Positions 22,622 to 31,396 are shown, counted from the first letter of the stretch. The stretch is 33,160 nucleotides of DNA from Anaerolineae bacterium (GCA_023511655.1 JAIMBB010000022.1:1-33160); one strand, 5' to 3'. Notes: generated by a model from the letters alone, not told the origin. Made by a program: numbers and translations.

Positions 22622-22954
22622 ATGACCAAGAAGATGAAGAGTGCACCGGATGCTGTTGTCTTCGCGAAGGCCATCGCCGACGAGACGCGCCAACGCATCA
22701 TGAAGCTGTGCTGCTGCTGCCGACTGACCGTGAGCGAGATCACCGAGCAGATCGGCGTATCGCAGCCAACGGTGTCGCATCACCTGGCCATCCTGCGCGA
22801 CGCGGGACTGGTGAACATCGAACGGAAGGGACGCGAGACCTACTACAGCCTGAACTGCGAGCACCTCACTGTGTGCTGTGGCCAACTCATGCTCACCTTC
22901 GCACCGGACGAATCCGTGACGCGCCAAGTGCAGCGCCAACTGCAGCGCCATTAA
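22622..22954 (+). CDS. arsR: ArsR-family regulator with a four-cysteine run
   Basis: A 110-residue winged-helix regulator. ADETRQRIMKL leads into four consecutive cysteines, C30-C33 (LCCCCRLTVSEI), where classical ArsR has CVC. The recognition helix region is VSQPTVSHHLAILRDAGLV and the wing is ERKGRETYYSL. More cysteines occur at 79 and 85-86 (HLTVCCGQL), which could complete a thiolate site with the run at 30-33. It is clearly distinct from the first arsR of the window. Given arsM downstream and the palindrome in its own promoter, it probably senses As(III) or a methylated arsenical and controls itself and arsM. The identity of the inducer is inference. Confidence 0.87.
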   Translation: MTKKMKSAPDAVVFAKAIADETRQRIMKLCCCCRLTVSEITEQIGVSQPTVSHHLAILRDAGLVNIERKGRETYYSLNCEHLTVCCGQLMLTFAPDESVTRQVQRQLQRH

Positions 22955-22975
22955 GCCTTTTATTTGTTTGATCTT

Positions 22976-22991
22976 ATAGACGGATGTCTAT
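22976..22991. promoter_or_regulatory. Perfect palindrome upstream of arsM
   Basis: ATAGAC-GGAT-GTCTAT (22976-22991) is a perfect 6-4-6 inverted repeat lying 22 bp after the second arsR and about 150 bp before arsM. It could be an operator for one of the two ArsR proteins. It shares a short CTAT/ATAG core with the operator at 22582. The arsR-arsM gap (188 bp) holds no gene. Confidence 0.4.
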
Positions 22992-23142
22992 TTGTCAGAG
23001 AGATGCACATACCGACTGATGCTGCCCGCGGTTTCATCGCCAAGCCCGCAATCCCGTATCCACGCCGGCAAGCGCCGAGTGTTCGAGTGCGATAGTCGGC
23101 GCACATCCCACTCGACTATCCTCTCATCAAGGAGATCACTAC

Positions 23143-23931
23143 ATGAGCAACCCGATTGCGATCACGGACAGCCACACATCTGTGCGAGAGTTTTACGCCG
23201 AACGCGCTAAGAACAGCGACCGCTGTTGCGCAACCGGCGCTGCAGCCGGCGCCGATAGCAACACCGGCGGTGACGCGCCAAGCACGAACCCGTTCTACGC
23301 CGCCGAGTTGCTGGACGGCATTCCCGAGGACGTGGCAGCCTTCACGCTCGGCTGTGGCGACGCCGTGTCGCTGGCGCAATTGCAACCTGGCGAGACGGTC
23401 ATTGACCTGGGCAGCGGCGGTGGCCTGGAATGTTTCATCGCTTCTCGACAGGTTGGCGCGAAGGGCAAAGTCATCGGCGTGGACATGACGCCGGAGATGC
23501 TGGCGAAGGCGTGGGCCAACGCGGCACGCCTGAAGACCACGAATGTTGATTTTCGCTATGGCTTTCTCGAATCGCTGCCCGTCGCCGACGGCACGGCTGA
23601 CGTGATCATCTCCAATTGCGTGATCAACCTCTCGCCGGATAAGCCACAGGTCTTCCGCGAGATGTTTCGCGCACTCAAGCCGGGCGGGCGCATCGCCGTG
23701 AGCGACGTGGTAGCCGATGGCGAATTGAGCGAAGAAGCAAAGCGCGACATGACGTTGTGGGGCGGCTGCTACTCCGGTGCGCTTGACATGGGCGTCTACG
23801 CGCAGCAGTTGCGCGAGGCCGGATTCGTAGATGTGAAGATCGAACCGAAGGGCGCTGCCGCCGATCACATTCCCGGGCTCCAGGGCAAGCTGTTTTCGGT
23901 GGCGATTACCGCGCGGCGATCACTACACTGA
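23143..23931 (+). CDS. arsM: Arsenite S-adenosylmethionine methyltransferase
   Basis: A 262-residue class I methyltransferase. The SAM-binding loop reads [13 protein letters not shown] (86-98) and the second motif VIGVDMT (110-116). The arsenic-binding cysteines are placed as in ArsM: C71 in LGCGDA, C159 in [11 protein letters not shown] and C209 in GGCYSGAL; an extra CC pair lies at 28-29. It methylates As(III) using SAM and thiols, giving methylated and finally volatile species, in the cytosol. AAGGAG lies upstream of the ATG 23143. It has its own long leader with a palindrome after arsR. The N-terminal stretch 30-50 is Ala/Gly/Thr-rich and variable. Confidence 0.94.
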   Translation: MSNPIAITDSHTSVREFYAERAKNSDRCCATGAAAGADSNTGGDAPSTNPFYAAELLDGIPEDVAAFTLGCGDAVSLAQLQPGETVIDLGSGGGLECFIASRQVGAKGKVIGVDMTPEMLAKAWANAARLKTTNVDFRYGFLESLPVADGTADVIISNCVINLSPDKPQVFREMFRALKPGGRIAVSDVVADGELSEEAKRDMTLWGGCYSGALDMGVYAQQLREAGFVDVKIEPKGAAADHIPGLQGKLFSVAITARRSLH

Positions 23932-24312
23932 AGCTGTTCGACACCCAGTACTGCTCCTGGAACGACAACCGCCCCAGCCACGCTGCGCCGCGTCACCCTG
24001 TATCTGCAAAGCGGCTCGGCGTTTCTAGTGCACACTCCCCGCGAAAGTCAAGCAGCCTGTAGCTTTTGCACTCACCCCATGCCTGGTGCGCCGGTGCTGC
24101 CTCTTGGCAGTGCGCCGCCGGCCTAAGCTGCGCGAGTCTTAGTCTGCTTGACATGACGGCACATTAGCCGGCAGCGCTGCATAGCCATGATCTTGAATAC
24201 TAGCCTTCCGACTAGCTCGGGTACTCGCTAGCCAGGCGATGCCAGGCACCACAGCTAACCATAGACTGAAGCGCATAGCTGTCACAAAGCATGCCAGTCC
24301 AAGGAGTGCTGC
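23932..24312. other. 381-bp intergenic region between arsM and the molybdoenzyme operon
   Basis: No gene recognised. The region is rich in inverted repeats: GTCAAGCAG (24047-24055) against CTGCTTGAC (24144-24152), and a hairpin around TGCTGCC-TCTT-GGCAGTG near 24100. An ATAGAC at 24262 matches one arm of the arsM palindrome but lacks its partner. No convincing promoter can be named, although the ttrB-like gene must start from somewhere near its 3' end. Confidence 0.5.
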
Positions 24313-25236
24313 ATGGAGCAAATAACCCACGAAGAAAAGCCCTCGGCCGATCCCGGTCGGCGCAATTTCCTGCGTGCGCTGATGGGTGCAGCGGGTGCTG
24401 CTGCGGCGTTGCAGGTGCTCGACAAGCTAGAGGCTGCGCCTGAGCAGGTTGCTGGGTCGTTGGTGCGAGTGCCACAGGCTGTAGCCGACGCTGATGATCA
24501 GGCCGACGTGCTCATTCGCATGCAGGCCGACCTGGCCCGCGCCTTGAAGAAGCAACCCAGCGAGCGGCGCTGGGTGATGGTGATTGACCTGCGCAAATGC
24601 GTCGGCTGTCATGCCTGCACCATCGCCTGTGTGGCCGAGAACAAGCTGCCGCCCGGCGTCGTCTATCGCCCAGTGCTGGAAGAAGAGATCGGCACATACC
24701 CCAACGTCACGCGCCGTTTTGTTCCCCGGCCATGCATGCAGTGCGAGCGGCCACCGTGCGTGCCGGTGTGCCCGGTCAACGCCACCTACACCAATGAGGA
24801 AGGCATCGTCGAAGTGAACTATAACCAGTGCATTGGCTGCCGTGCTTGTCTGACGGCCTGCCCCTACGGTGCACGCACCTCAGACTTTGGCTATACCTAT
24901 GCCGAGGGGATGCCAAATGCCGATGGGCTGATCCTTGGTCGAGACAGCGCAGAGGCATACGAACGCGCTGCCAGTTACGAGTATAGCCAGCCCTGGCCGC
25001 GTCCGCCCGGCAAACGCCAATCGCCGATGGGCAATGCACGCAAATGCCACTTCTGCCAGCATCGCCTGAAGCAGGGCATGTTGCCCGAATGCGTAACGAC
25101 GTGCATCGGCCGGGCGACGTTGTTCGGCGATGCAAACGACCCCGATAGCGTGGTGGCGCAACTCATCAAGTTGCCAAACGTGATGCGCCTGAAGGAAGAA
25201 CTGGGCACGCAGCCGCGCGTGTACTACATCGTCTAG
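24313..25236 (+). CDS. Exported four-cluster ferredoxin subunit of a molybdopterin oxidoreductase (TtrB-like)
   Basis: A 307-residue electron-transfer subunit of the DmsB/PsrB/TtrB type. The N-terminus has a twin-arginine signal ([11 protein letters not shown], about 15-25). Sixteen cysteines form four [4Fe-4S] sites: C96/99/102/106, C141/144/149/153, C173/176/179/183 and C245/248/260/264. It would pass electrons from the membrane subunit to the catalytic subunit on the outside of the membrane. CAAGGAG precedes the ATG 24313. The gene leads a three-gene set with 10 bp and then a 4-bp overlap between members, in the B-C-A order known for tetrathionate (ttrBCA) and selenate (srdBCA) reductases. 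Sequence alone does not fix the substrate. Confidence 0.88.
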   Translation: MEQITHEEKPSADPGRRNFLRALMGAAGAAAALQVLDKLEAAPEQVAGSLVRVPQAVADADDQADVLIRMQADLARALKKQPSERRWVMVIDLRKCVGCHACTIACVAENKLPPGVVYRPVLEEEIGTYPNVTRRFVPRPCMQCERPPCVPVCPVNATYTNEEGIVEVNYNQCIGCRACLTACPYGARTSDFGYTYAEGMPNADGLILGRDSAEAYERAASYEYSQPWPRPPGKRQSPMGNARKCHFCQHRLKQGMLPECVTTCIGRATLFGDANDPDSVVAQLIKLPNVMRLKEELGTQPRVYYIV

Positions 25237-25246
25237 GGAGACCGCC

Positions 25247-26380
25247 ATGATCAAGAAAACGTTGTATGCGCTTGGCGCCGTCGCCGTGTTGCTGGGACTA
25301 TATGGGTTTTATTCCCGCTTATTCATCGGTGAACGCGATGTGAACTACGGCTCCTACGTGACGTGGGGATTGTGGGTGGCTATGTATTTGTTCTTTGCCG
25401 GCATCGCTACCGGCGCGTTCATGCTGGCCACGCTGGATTATCTTTTCAACGTCAGGCTGTTCAAAGGCACCGGCCGGTATGCGTTGTGGGTAGCGCTGGT
25501 CACCATGCCGGCGGCGCTGATCACCATCGCCTTCGACCTCGGACACATGGAACGCGTGTGGAAGGTATACCTCAACCCAAACTTCGGCGCGCCGATGGCG
25601 CAACTGGTGTGGGGATATAGCCTCTTTCTACTCACGGTCATCGTCTCTCTGATCCTGGCTGCGCGCTGGCCTGGTGGGCTGTCCATGAAGCTGACGATGG
25701 GCATCGGCCTGTTCCTGGCCATCTTCCTGAGCGGCGGTGTGGGCGCGTTGCTGGGTGTGAACGCTAGCCGGCCGGGCTGGCACAACGGCATGTTGCCCGC
25801 TCAGTTCCCGATTTTCTCGCTCACCTCCGGCGTGGCAGTGATGATGATTGTCATTGGCTGGTTCACGCCCGAAAGCGAAATACGCAGCCAGCGCCTGCGC
25901 GTGCTGTCCATCGCCATGATCGTGCTGATCCTGGTGAAGGCATATTACCTGTGGACGGATTTCTCGCTGGCGGTGTATAGCGGCGTGCCGGATGCTGTGG
26001 AAGGCGTCAACTTGATCCTGTTCGGGCCGTACGCCTGGGCGTTCTGGGGTTTGCAGTTGCTGCTCGGCATGCTCATCCCGCTGTTTGTGCTGTTGGTGCC
26101 GCGCATCTCGCGCAGCGCTTTCCTGGTAGGGTTGATAGGAGTTTGCGTGCTGATCGGCTTCGCCGTCGCGCGCTCGAACATCATCTTCCCCGCTCTGGCC
26201 ATCCCCGAACTGAAAGGGCTGATTGACGCCTTCCATGGGCCGCACTTGAACTTCAACTACGCACCCAGCCTGATGGAATGGTCGGTCACCGTGGGGGTGG
26301 TTGGACTGTCCACACTGGCTTTCCTGCTCGGCACCGACCTTCTGCCGCTCTTGAAGCAAAGCAACGAGGTGACACGATGA
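25247..26380 (+). CDS. NrfD/PsrC-type membrane quinol-oxidising subunit (TtrC-like)
   Basis: A 377-residue integral membrane protein with about nine to ten hydrophobic helices, matching the NrfD/PsrC/TtrC family. Recognisable are YGSYVTWGLWVAMYLFFAG near the N-terminus, then GVGALLGVNASRPGWHNGML and an FHGPHLNFNYAPS loop before the last helices. These subunits take electrons from the quinol pool and pass them to the Fe-S partner, without heme. GGGAG precedes the ATG 25247. Its stop overlaps the next start (ATGA at 26377-26380), so production of the membrane and catalytic subunits is coupled. Confidence 0.88.
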   Translation: MIKKTLYALGAVAVLLGLYGFYSRLFIGERDVNYGSYVTWGLWVAMYLFFAGIATGAFMLATLDYLFNVRLFKGTGRYALWVALVTMPAALITIAFDLGHMERVWKVYLNPNFGAPMAQLVWGYSLFLLTVIVSLILAARWPGGLSMKLTMGIGLFLAIFLSGGVGALLGVNASRPGWHNGMLPAQFPIFSLTSGVAVMMIVIGWFTPESEIRSQRLRVLSIAMIVLILVKAYYLWTDFSLAVYSGVPDAVEGVNLILFGPYAWAFWGLQLLLGMLIPLFVLLVPRISRSAFLVGLIGVCVLIGFAVARSNIIFPALAIPELKGLIDAFHGPHLNFNYAPSLMEWSVTVGVVGLSTLAFLLGTDLLPLLKQSNEVTR

Positions 26381-29300
26381 CAACGATTACGAAGACTAGG
26401 ACAGACACAGGGCGAAACGCACGATGCGACGATCACGCCCTGAGCCGACGTGACTTCATGAAAGCCGCTGCTGCCTTTGGCGGAGGCGCGTTCTTGGGTG
26501 CTTTGCCGAAGGTGAGCGCCGTGCTGGCCGCCGCCGGCGAAGGCTCCAACTACCCGCTGGCCAACCCCGCCCAGCAGATCTACTCGGTCTGTCAGCAGTG
26601 CAATACCCAATGTGGCATCAAGGTCAAGTTGGTAGACGGCGTCGCTGTAAAAATTGACGGCAATCCCTTCTCCCCCTGGAACCTGGTGCCGCACCTGGAC
26701 TACCAGACGCCCATCACCGACACCGCCCGTATTGATGCGCCGTTGTGCCCGAAGGGCCAGGCGGGCTTGCAGAGCGCCTACGATCCCTATCGGTTGGTCA
26801 AAGTGCTCAAGCGCGCCGGCAAGCGTGGGGAGAACAAGTGGGTGACGATTGACTTCGACCAGGCTGTGGCGGAGATCGTCAACGGCGGCAAGCTCTTCGC
26901 CAACGTGCCGGGCGAAGAGGATCGCCAGATCGAGGGCTTGAAGTCGCTGCGCGCGCTCACCGACGCCAAAGTGATGAAAGCGATGGACGCAGCCATCAAA
27001 AAGATCTGGGCTGAAAAGGACCGCGAAAAGAAGAAAGCACTCGTGGAGCAGTTCAAGGCTGATTTCGCCGATCACCTCGACAAGATGATTGATCCGGATC
27101 ACCCCGACCTGGGGCCGAAGAACAATCAGATCTTGTATTTCTGGGGGCGGCAGAAAGGCGGGCGGAGCGATATTGCGCTGCGCTTCTTCCGCGCCGGCCT
27201 GGGCACCACCAACACCCATGGTCACACCACGGTATGCCAGGGCAGCCTGTATTTTGCCGGCAAGAGCATGAGCGACCAGTGGGACGGCAGCAAGTTCACC
27301 GGTGGCGCCAAGGCCTACTGGCAGGGTGATACGGCCAGCGCCGACTTCGTCATCTTCGTCGGCGCATCACCGTTCGAAGGCAACTATGGCCCGACCAACC
27401 GTGTGCCACGCATCACCCCGCGGGCAGCCGAAGGTCAAATGAAGTATGTCGTGATTGACCCGCGCCTCTCCAAGCTGGCAGGCAAGGCCTGGAAGTGGTT
27501 GCCGAACAAGCCAGGCACTGAGGCAGCCATCGCCCTGGGCATGATCCAATGGATCATCGCCAACCAGCGCTTCGACGCGCAATACCTGGCCGACGCCAAC
27601 AAAGCTGCTGCCAAAAACGCGGGCGAGCCGACCTGGAGCAACGCCGCGTGGCTGGTGAAGATCACCGACGGCAAGCCGGGCAAGTTCCTGCGCGGCAGCG
27701 ATCTGAAGCTGGTCGAAAAGAAAGAAGAGAAGAAAGACGACCAGACCATCGTGACCTACGTGACGAAAGACGGCACTGTCTTCAACACCGACCCGTTTGT
27801 GGTGCTTGACCGAGACGGCGCGCCGGTCCTGTTCGATCCGAACGATGAGGAACGCATCGTCGAAGCCGGCCAGTTGCTGGTGAATGGCAAGGTGGGCGAC
27901 TTCGAGGTGAAGAGCAGCCTGCAGATCCTGTATGAGTCGGCCAGCGAGAAGTCCATCGAGGAATGGGCCGAGATCGCCGGCATCCGCGCGCAGGACATCG
28001 TCGAGCTGGCGCGGGAGTACACCTCGCACGGCAAGAACGCAGCGATAGACATCCACCGCGGCGTCAGTCAACACACCAACGGTTACTACAATGTGCTGGC
28101 CTGGAATGCGCTCGGCCTGCTCATCGGCAGCTACGACTGGCGTGGCGGCCAGGTCTTTGCCAGCACCTATGACATGGGCGGCACGAAGGCCGAAGGCCCC
28201 TTCATCCTGGGCAAGGCAAATCCCGGCGCTCTGTCGCCCTTTGGCATCAGCCTGATTCGCCACGAGGTGAAGTACGAGGACACGACCATCTTCGCCGGCT
28301 ACCCGGCCAAACGCAACTGGTACCCGCTGGCGTCGGACGTCTATCAGGAGATCATCCCTTCGGCCGGAGATGCCTATCCTTATCCTGTCAAGGCGGTCTT
28401 CATGTATATGGGATCGCCGGTGTACTCGCTGCCGGCCGGCCATACATGGATCGAAATCCTGCGCGATGTCAACAAAGTCCCGCTGTTTGTGGCGTGCGAC
28501 ATTGTGGTCGGCGAGACCAGCATGTATGCCGATTACATCTTCCCCGACGTTACCTTTTTGGAGCGCTGGGAGTTCAGTGGTTCGCATCCCTCGATCACCT
28601 TCAAGGTGCAGGGGGTGCGTCAGCCGACGATCGCGCCGATCCCCGGCCTGGTCACGGTATATGGCCAGGAAATGGCGCTGCAGTGGGAAGCCCTGTTGCT
28701 GGCGATGGCCGAGAAGCTAGGGTTGCCTAACTTCGGGCCAAACGGCCTGGGCGAGGGTGTGGACTTCACCCATCCGGATGACCTTTACCTGCGCATGGTG
28801 GCCAACCTGGCGTTTGGTGAAAAGAAAGACGGCAGCGATGCCGTGCCTGATGCCAGCGAAGAAGAGATGCGCTTGTTCATCGAAGCGCGCAAGCATCTGC
28901 CCAGGGCCGTGTTCGATCCTGAACGCTGGCGCCGGATCGTTGGCGATGCGCTCTGGCCGAAGGTGGTCACCGTGCTCAGCCGTGGTGGGCGCTTCCAGGC
29001 GTATGAGAAAGGTTATCCTGGCGATGGGGTGCGACCGGGTTCGTTCGACGAGCCCTACATCGTGCCCACCGGCGCCAAGTTTGGCAAACTCGTCAACCTG
29101 TATCTGGAAAAGAACGTCGGCGTGAAGCACGCTGGCACCGGCAAACCAATCTCGCCCATTGCCACCTACATCGAGCCGGGCACGGGCTTCGACGGTCAGG
29201 TGATAGACGACTCAAAGGAAGGGTTCGACCTGAAGTTGATCACACACCGCGAGATTGCTATGACCAAGAGCCGCACCCCGGGCAACTACTGGTTACGCGC

Positions 29301-29700
29301 GCTGATGCCGGAGAATGCCGTGATCATGAGCGCGCAGGACGCCGCCGCGCGCGGGTTGAAAGACGGCGACCGCGTGCGCATCCTCTCGGCAACCAACCCG
29401 GACGGCGTTTGGAACCTGGGCAATGGCTCCAAGGTAGACATGGTCGGCCGGCTCAAGGTCGTGCAGGGCATTCGACCAGGCGTGGTCAGCTTCGCACTCG
29501 GCTTCGGACACTGGGCCTATGGCGCACAACCGATCACCATCAACGGTCAGACCCTGCCGGGCGACCCGTCGCGCATACAAGGCTTCCATGCCAACGCCAC
29601 CATGCGCACTGATCCGCTGGTGACCAACACCACGCTGCTCGATCCGGTGGGCGGCAGCGCGGTGTTTTATGATACGCAGGTGAAGGTAATCAAAGTCTGA
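26377..29700 (+). CDS. Exported molybdopterin oxidoreductase, catalytic subunit (TtrA/SrdA-like)
   Basis: A 1107-residue Mo-bisMGD enzyme. The twin-arginine signal LSRRDFMKA (22-30) sends it across the membrane. One [4Fe-4S] cluster is held by C72, C75, C79 and C124 (C-x2-C-x3-C-x44-C), followed by PKGQAGLQSAYDPYR, which groups it with TtrA and SrdA rather than with ArrA, whose last spacing is about 27. A candidate Mo ligand is C287 in HTTVCQGS. Two charged insertions (about 205-245 and 445-475) lie between domains, and the C-terminal cofactor-binding domain ends near PSRIQGFHANATMRTDP. The start at 26377 overlaps the membrane subunit; the frame is open earlier to 26278 but without meaning. 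Tetrathionate, selenate, arsenate or another oxyanion are possible substrates; the neighbouring ars genes hint at arsenic. Confidence 0.88.
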   Translation: MTTITKTRTDTGRNARCDDHALSRRDFMKAAAAFGGGAFLGALPKVSAVLAAAGEGSNYPLANPAQQIYSVCQQCNTQCGIKVKLVDGVAVKIDGNPFSPWNLVPHLDYQTPITDTARIDAPLCPKGQAGLQSAYDPYRLVKVLKRAGKRGENKWVTIDFDQAVAEIVNGGKLFANVPGEEDRQIEGLKSLRALTDAKVMKAMDAAIKKIWAEKDREKKKALVEQFKADFADHLDKMIDPDHPDLGPKNNQILYFWGRQKGGRSDIALRFFRAGLGTTNTHGHTTVCQGSLYFAGKSMSDQWDGSKFTGGAKAYWQGDTASADFVIFVGASPFEGNYGPTNRVPRITPRAAEGQMKYVVIDPRLSKLAGKAWKWLPNKPGTEAAIALGMIQWIIANQRFDAQYLADANKAAAKNAGEPTWSNAAWLVKITDGKPGKFLRGSDLKLVEKKEEKKDDQTIVTYVTKDGTVFNTDPFVVLDRDGAPVLFDPNDEERIVEAGQLLVNGKVGDFEVKSSLQILYESASEKSIEEWAEIAGIRAQDIVELAREYTSHGKNAAIDIHRGVSQHTNGYYNVLAWNALGLLIGSYDWRGGQVFASTYDMGGTKAEGPFILGKANPGALSPFGISLIRHEVKYEDTTIFAGYPAKRNWYPLASDVYQEIIPSAGDAYPYPVKAVFMYMGSPVYSLPAGHTWIEILRDVNKVPLFVACDIVVGETSMYADYIFPDVTFLERWEFSGSHPSITFKVQGVRQPTIAPIPGLVTVYGQEMALQWEALLLAMAEKLGLPNFGPNGLGEGVDFTHPDDLYLRMVANLAFGEKKDGSDAVPDASEEEMRLFIEARKHLPRAVFDPERWRRIVGDALWPKVVTVLSRGGRFQAYEKGYPGDGVRPGSFDEPYIVPTGAKFGKLVNLYLEKNVGVKHAGTGKPISPIATYIEPGTGFDGQVIDDSKEGFDLKLITHREIAMTKSRTPGNYWLRALMPENAVIMSAQDAAARGLKDGDRVRILSATNPDGVWNLGNGSKVDMVGRLKVVQGIRPGVVSFALGFGHWAYGAQPITINGQTLPGDPSRIQGFHANATMRTDPLVTNTTLLDPVGGSAVFYDTQVKVIKV

Positions 29701-29712
29701 TCGGACCCTGCC

Positions 29713-30042
29713 ATGTCTAACCTGCCCAAAAGCTATCGGCAATTCAAGAAGGATCACGCCCGGTTGTGGCGCGCCTACGACAAATTAGGTGCGGCGGCGG
29801 CCGAAAGCGGCCCGCTCGATGCGAAGACGCGCGAACTGATCAAGCTCGGCATGGCTGCGGCGCAACGCAGCGAAAGCGCGGTCAAGTCACACGCGCACCG
29901 TGCGCTCGAGGAAGGTGCATCGGCCGATGAGGTCATCCACGCCGTGCTCCTCGGCGTGACGACGATCGGTTTCCCGGCGATGATGACGGCGCTGTCCTGG
30001 GCACAGGAAGCGATAAGCGCCCGGACGCCGCAAGGTGACTGA
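29713..30042 (+). CDS. Carboxymuconolactone decarboxylase-like (AhpD-fold) protein without the CxxC pair
   Basis: A 109-residue helical protein of the CMD/AhpD superfamily. LDAKTRELIKLGMAAAQRS leads to ESAVKSHAHRALEEGASADEV and AVLLGVTTIGFPAMM, the usual core. The peroxidase-type members have CxxCxxxH at the middle helix; here the matching positions read S-A-V-K-S-H, and the protein has no cysteine at all, so it is unlikely to be a peroxidase. It starts 12 bp after the molybdoenzyme gene and appears co-transcribed. Its role in the operon is unknown; a structural or substrate-binding role is possible. Confidence 0.8.
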   Translation: MSNLPKSYRQFKKDHARLWRAYDKLGAAAAESGPLDAKTRELIKLGMAAAQRSESAVKSHAHRALEEGASADEVIHAVLLGVTTIGFPAMMTALSWAQEAISARTPQGD

Positions 30043-30047
30043 CCGGT

Positions 30048-30686
30048 ATGTTTACACTCGATCGCTATCGCGACGAATTACTTCGTCTGCATGATCACAT
30101 CTGCCCGCGCCAGATCCTCGGCCTGCGCATGGGGGAGCTGGCCGGGCGGTTATTGGGTATATCGCTGCCGCAGCGCGGCAGGGACAAACGCCTGCTCGCC
30201 CTGGTGGAGACGGATGGCTGTTTTGCCGACGGCGTGATGGTGGCGACCGGTTGCTCGCTCGGCCATCGCACATTGCGATTGATGGATCAGGGCAAAGTCG
30301 CGGTGACGTTCGTGGATACGGCCGGCGATCCGAGCGTGGGGTTGCGCATGTGGCCGCAGCCGACCGTTCGCACGCTGGCGCGGGCGCTCTGCCCCGACTT
30401 GAGCAGCCGCTGGCATGCGCAGCTCGAAGCGTATCAGCGGCTGCCGGATGATGTGCTGCTCGCTTGCGCCGAAGTCGAGCTGCTCGTCTCGGTGCGGCAG
30501 TTGCTGAGCCGGCCGCATGTGCGCGTCACCTGCCAGCAATGCGGTGAGGAGATCATCAACGAGCGCGAGGTGAGGACAGGGGGTCGCACGTTGTGCCGGC
30601 ATTGCGCCGGCCAGGCATACTACGCCGAGCGCCGCGCATGGCCCGTCCCGCAGGCAGCAGTGGGTGAGCAGCATTTCGCTCCCTGA
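30048..30686 (+). CDS. FmdE-family protein with C-terminal zinc ribbon
   Basis: A 212-residue protein with an FmdE domain (about 10-150) and a treble-clef/zinc-ribbon tail. The FmdE part has HDHICPRQILGLRMG (H17, C19) and DGCFADGVMVATGCSLG (C58, C69). The tail has C162-x2-C165 and C183-x2-C186 (CQQCGE, CRHCAG). FmdE takes its name from the formylmethanofuran dehydrogenase operon, but homologues occur in many non-methanogens next to molybdenum or tungsten enzymes. Here it follows the Mo operon at 5 bp from the CMD-like gene, so a part in cofactor insertion or metal handling is a reasonable inference; it is not demonstrated. No signal peptide, hence cytosolic. Confidence 0.82.
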   Translation: MFTLDRYRDELLRLHDHICPRQILGLRMGELAGRLLGISLPQRGRDKRLLALVETDGCFADGVMVATGCSLGHRTLRLMDQGKVAVTFVDTAGDPSVGLRMWPQPTVRTLARALCPDLSSRWHAQLEAYQRLPDDVLLACAEVELLVSVRQLLSRPHVRVTCQQCGEEIINEREVRTGGRTLCRHCAGQAYYAERRAWPVPQAAVGEQHFAP

Positions 30687-30942
30687 AGGCGCCCGCTGCC
30701 TTTCCGATCTGGCTGATCGCGTTCCCCCAAGATTTCTGGTAGTTGCCATCGCCGCTCTCGGCGTAGCATCCACCTATCTGATGGTCTTTCCACGCGCTGG
30801 CTTCGAGGTTGCCGTCGCTGCGATCGTGCTCGGTGCCGTGCATTTGTTGCTGGCGAGGCTGAACAACCGCGTCGCTGTGTTTGTCTTTCGCGCGCTTGCG
30901 CTGGCTGGCGTCGCTGTACTCCTCATCCGCCTCATGCGATAG
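30664..30942 (+). CDS. Small two-helix membrane protein, hypothetical
   Basis: A 92-residue frame from a GTG at 30664 that overlaps the FmdE-like gene by 23 bp. Residues about 24-42 (FLVVAIAALGVASTYLMVF) and 45-90 contain two or three hydrophobic segments, ending in LIRLMR. I do not recognise a family. The hydrophobic pattern and the absence of any competing frame make it plausible as the last gene of the molybdoenzyme operon, but the GTG start is not well supported and no ribosome binding site is clear. Confidence 0.45.
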   Translation: MSSISLPEGARCLSDLADRVPPRFLVVAIAALGVASTYLMVFPRAGFEVAVAAIVLGAVHLLLARLNNRVAVFVFRALALAGVAVLLIRLMR

Positions 30943-31119
30943 CAGAGCAGCACTGATCCATCAAGACAAGTCGCGCAGATCGCGCCCGCCGCGGATACGA
31001 ATCGTGTCCATGCCGCTCTGCACGGAGCACTCGCCGGCGTGCCGACTTGCCGACGCCGCCTCGCTGGTCTCCCCGGCAAGCGGCAGCTTCCCACCCACGT
31101 GTGCATCCGACAACATGTC

Positions 31120-31149
31120 TTGATTGTGACCAGCCCAACCGGCTACAAT
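31120..31149 (+). promoter_or_regulatory. Candidate promoter for the acyl-CoA mutase gene
   Basis: TTGATT (31120-31125) and TACAAT (31144-31149) are separated by 18 bp. Both hexamers are close to consensus for a housekeeping sigma factor. It lies about 300 bp before the start codon, which would give a long untranslated leader. Confidence 0.45.
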
Positions 31150-31396
31150 ACTGGTGTAACGGTTCACGTTCAGCGGGGCTTGACCCGATACGAAGCAGAG
31201 GGCCGACAACGCCGCACCATGTCGTCCGGCGCGATGGATGAGCCCCACATTTACGCGGACACGTGTAACCAAATAGTCATGACGCTGTGTAGAGATTGGA
31301 CGCGCGCTCTTCCGGTCTCACTGCTCAGAGTGACCCACAAGCTCTGGATCGTGCCCCTACATCTCTGCTTCGTTTCTCCCGTGGCTGGATATATCG

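Noticed and set aside
24139-24330. Minus-strand 63-residue frame with hydrophobic stretches
   Set aside because: It looks membrane-like but overlaps the start of the ttrB-like gene, has no family resemblance, and has no ribosome binding site.
26278-26376. Upstream extension of the large molybdoenzyme frame
   Set aside because: It overlaps the last helices of the membrane subunit; the ATGA overlap and twin-arginine signal support 26377.
30961-31011. Minus-strand MDTIRIRGGR-like start resembling the N-terminus of MurA
   Set aside because: Only about ten residues agree and a stop follows after 16 codons; too short to call a remnant.
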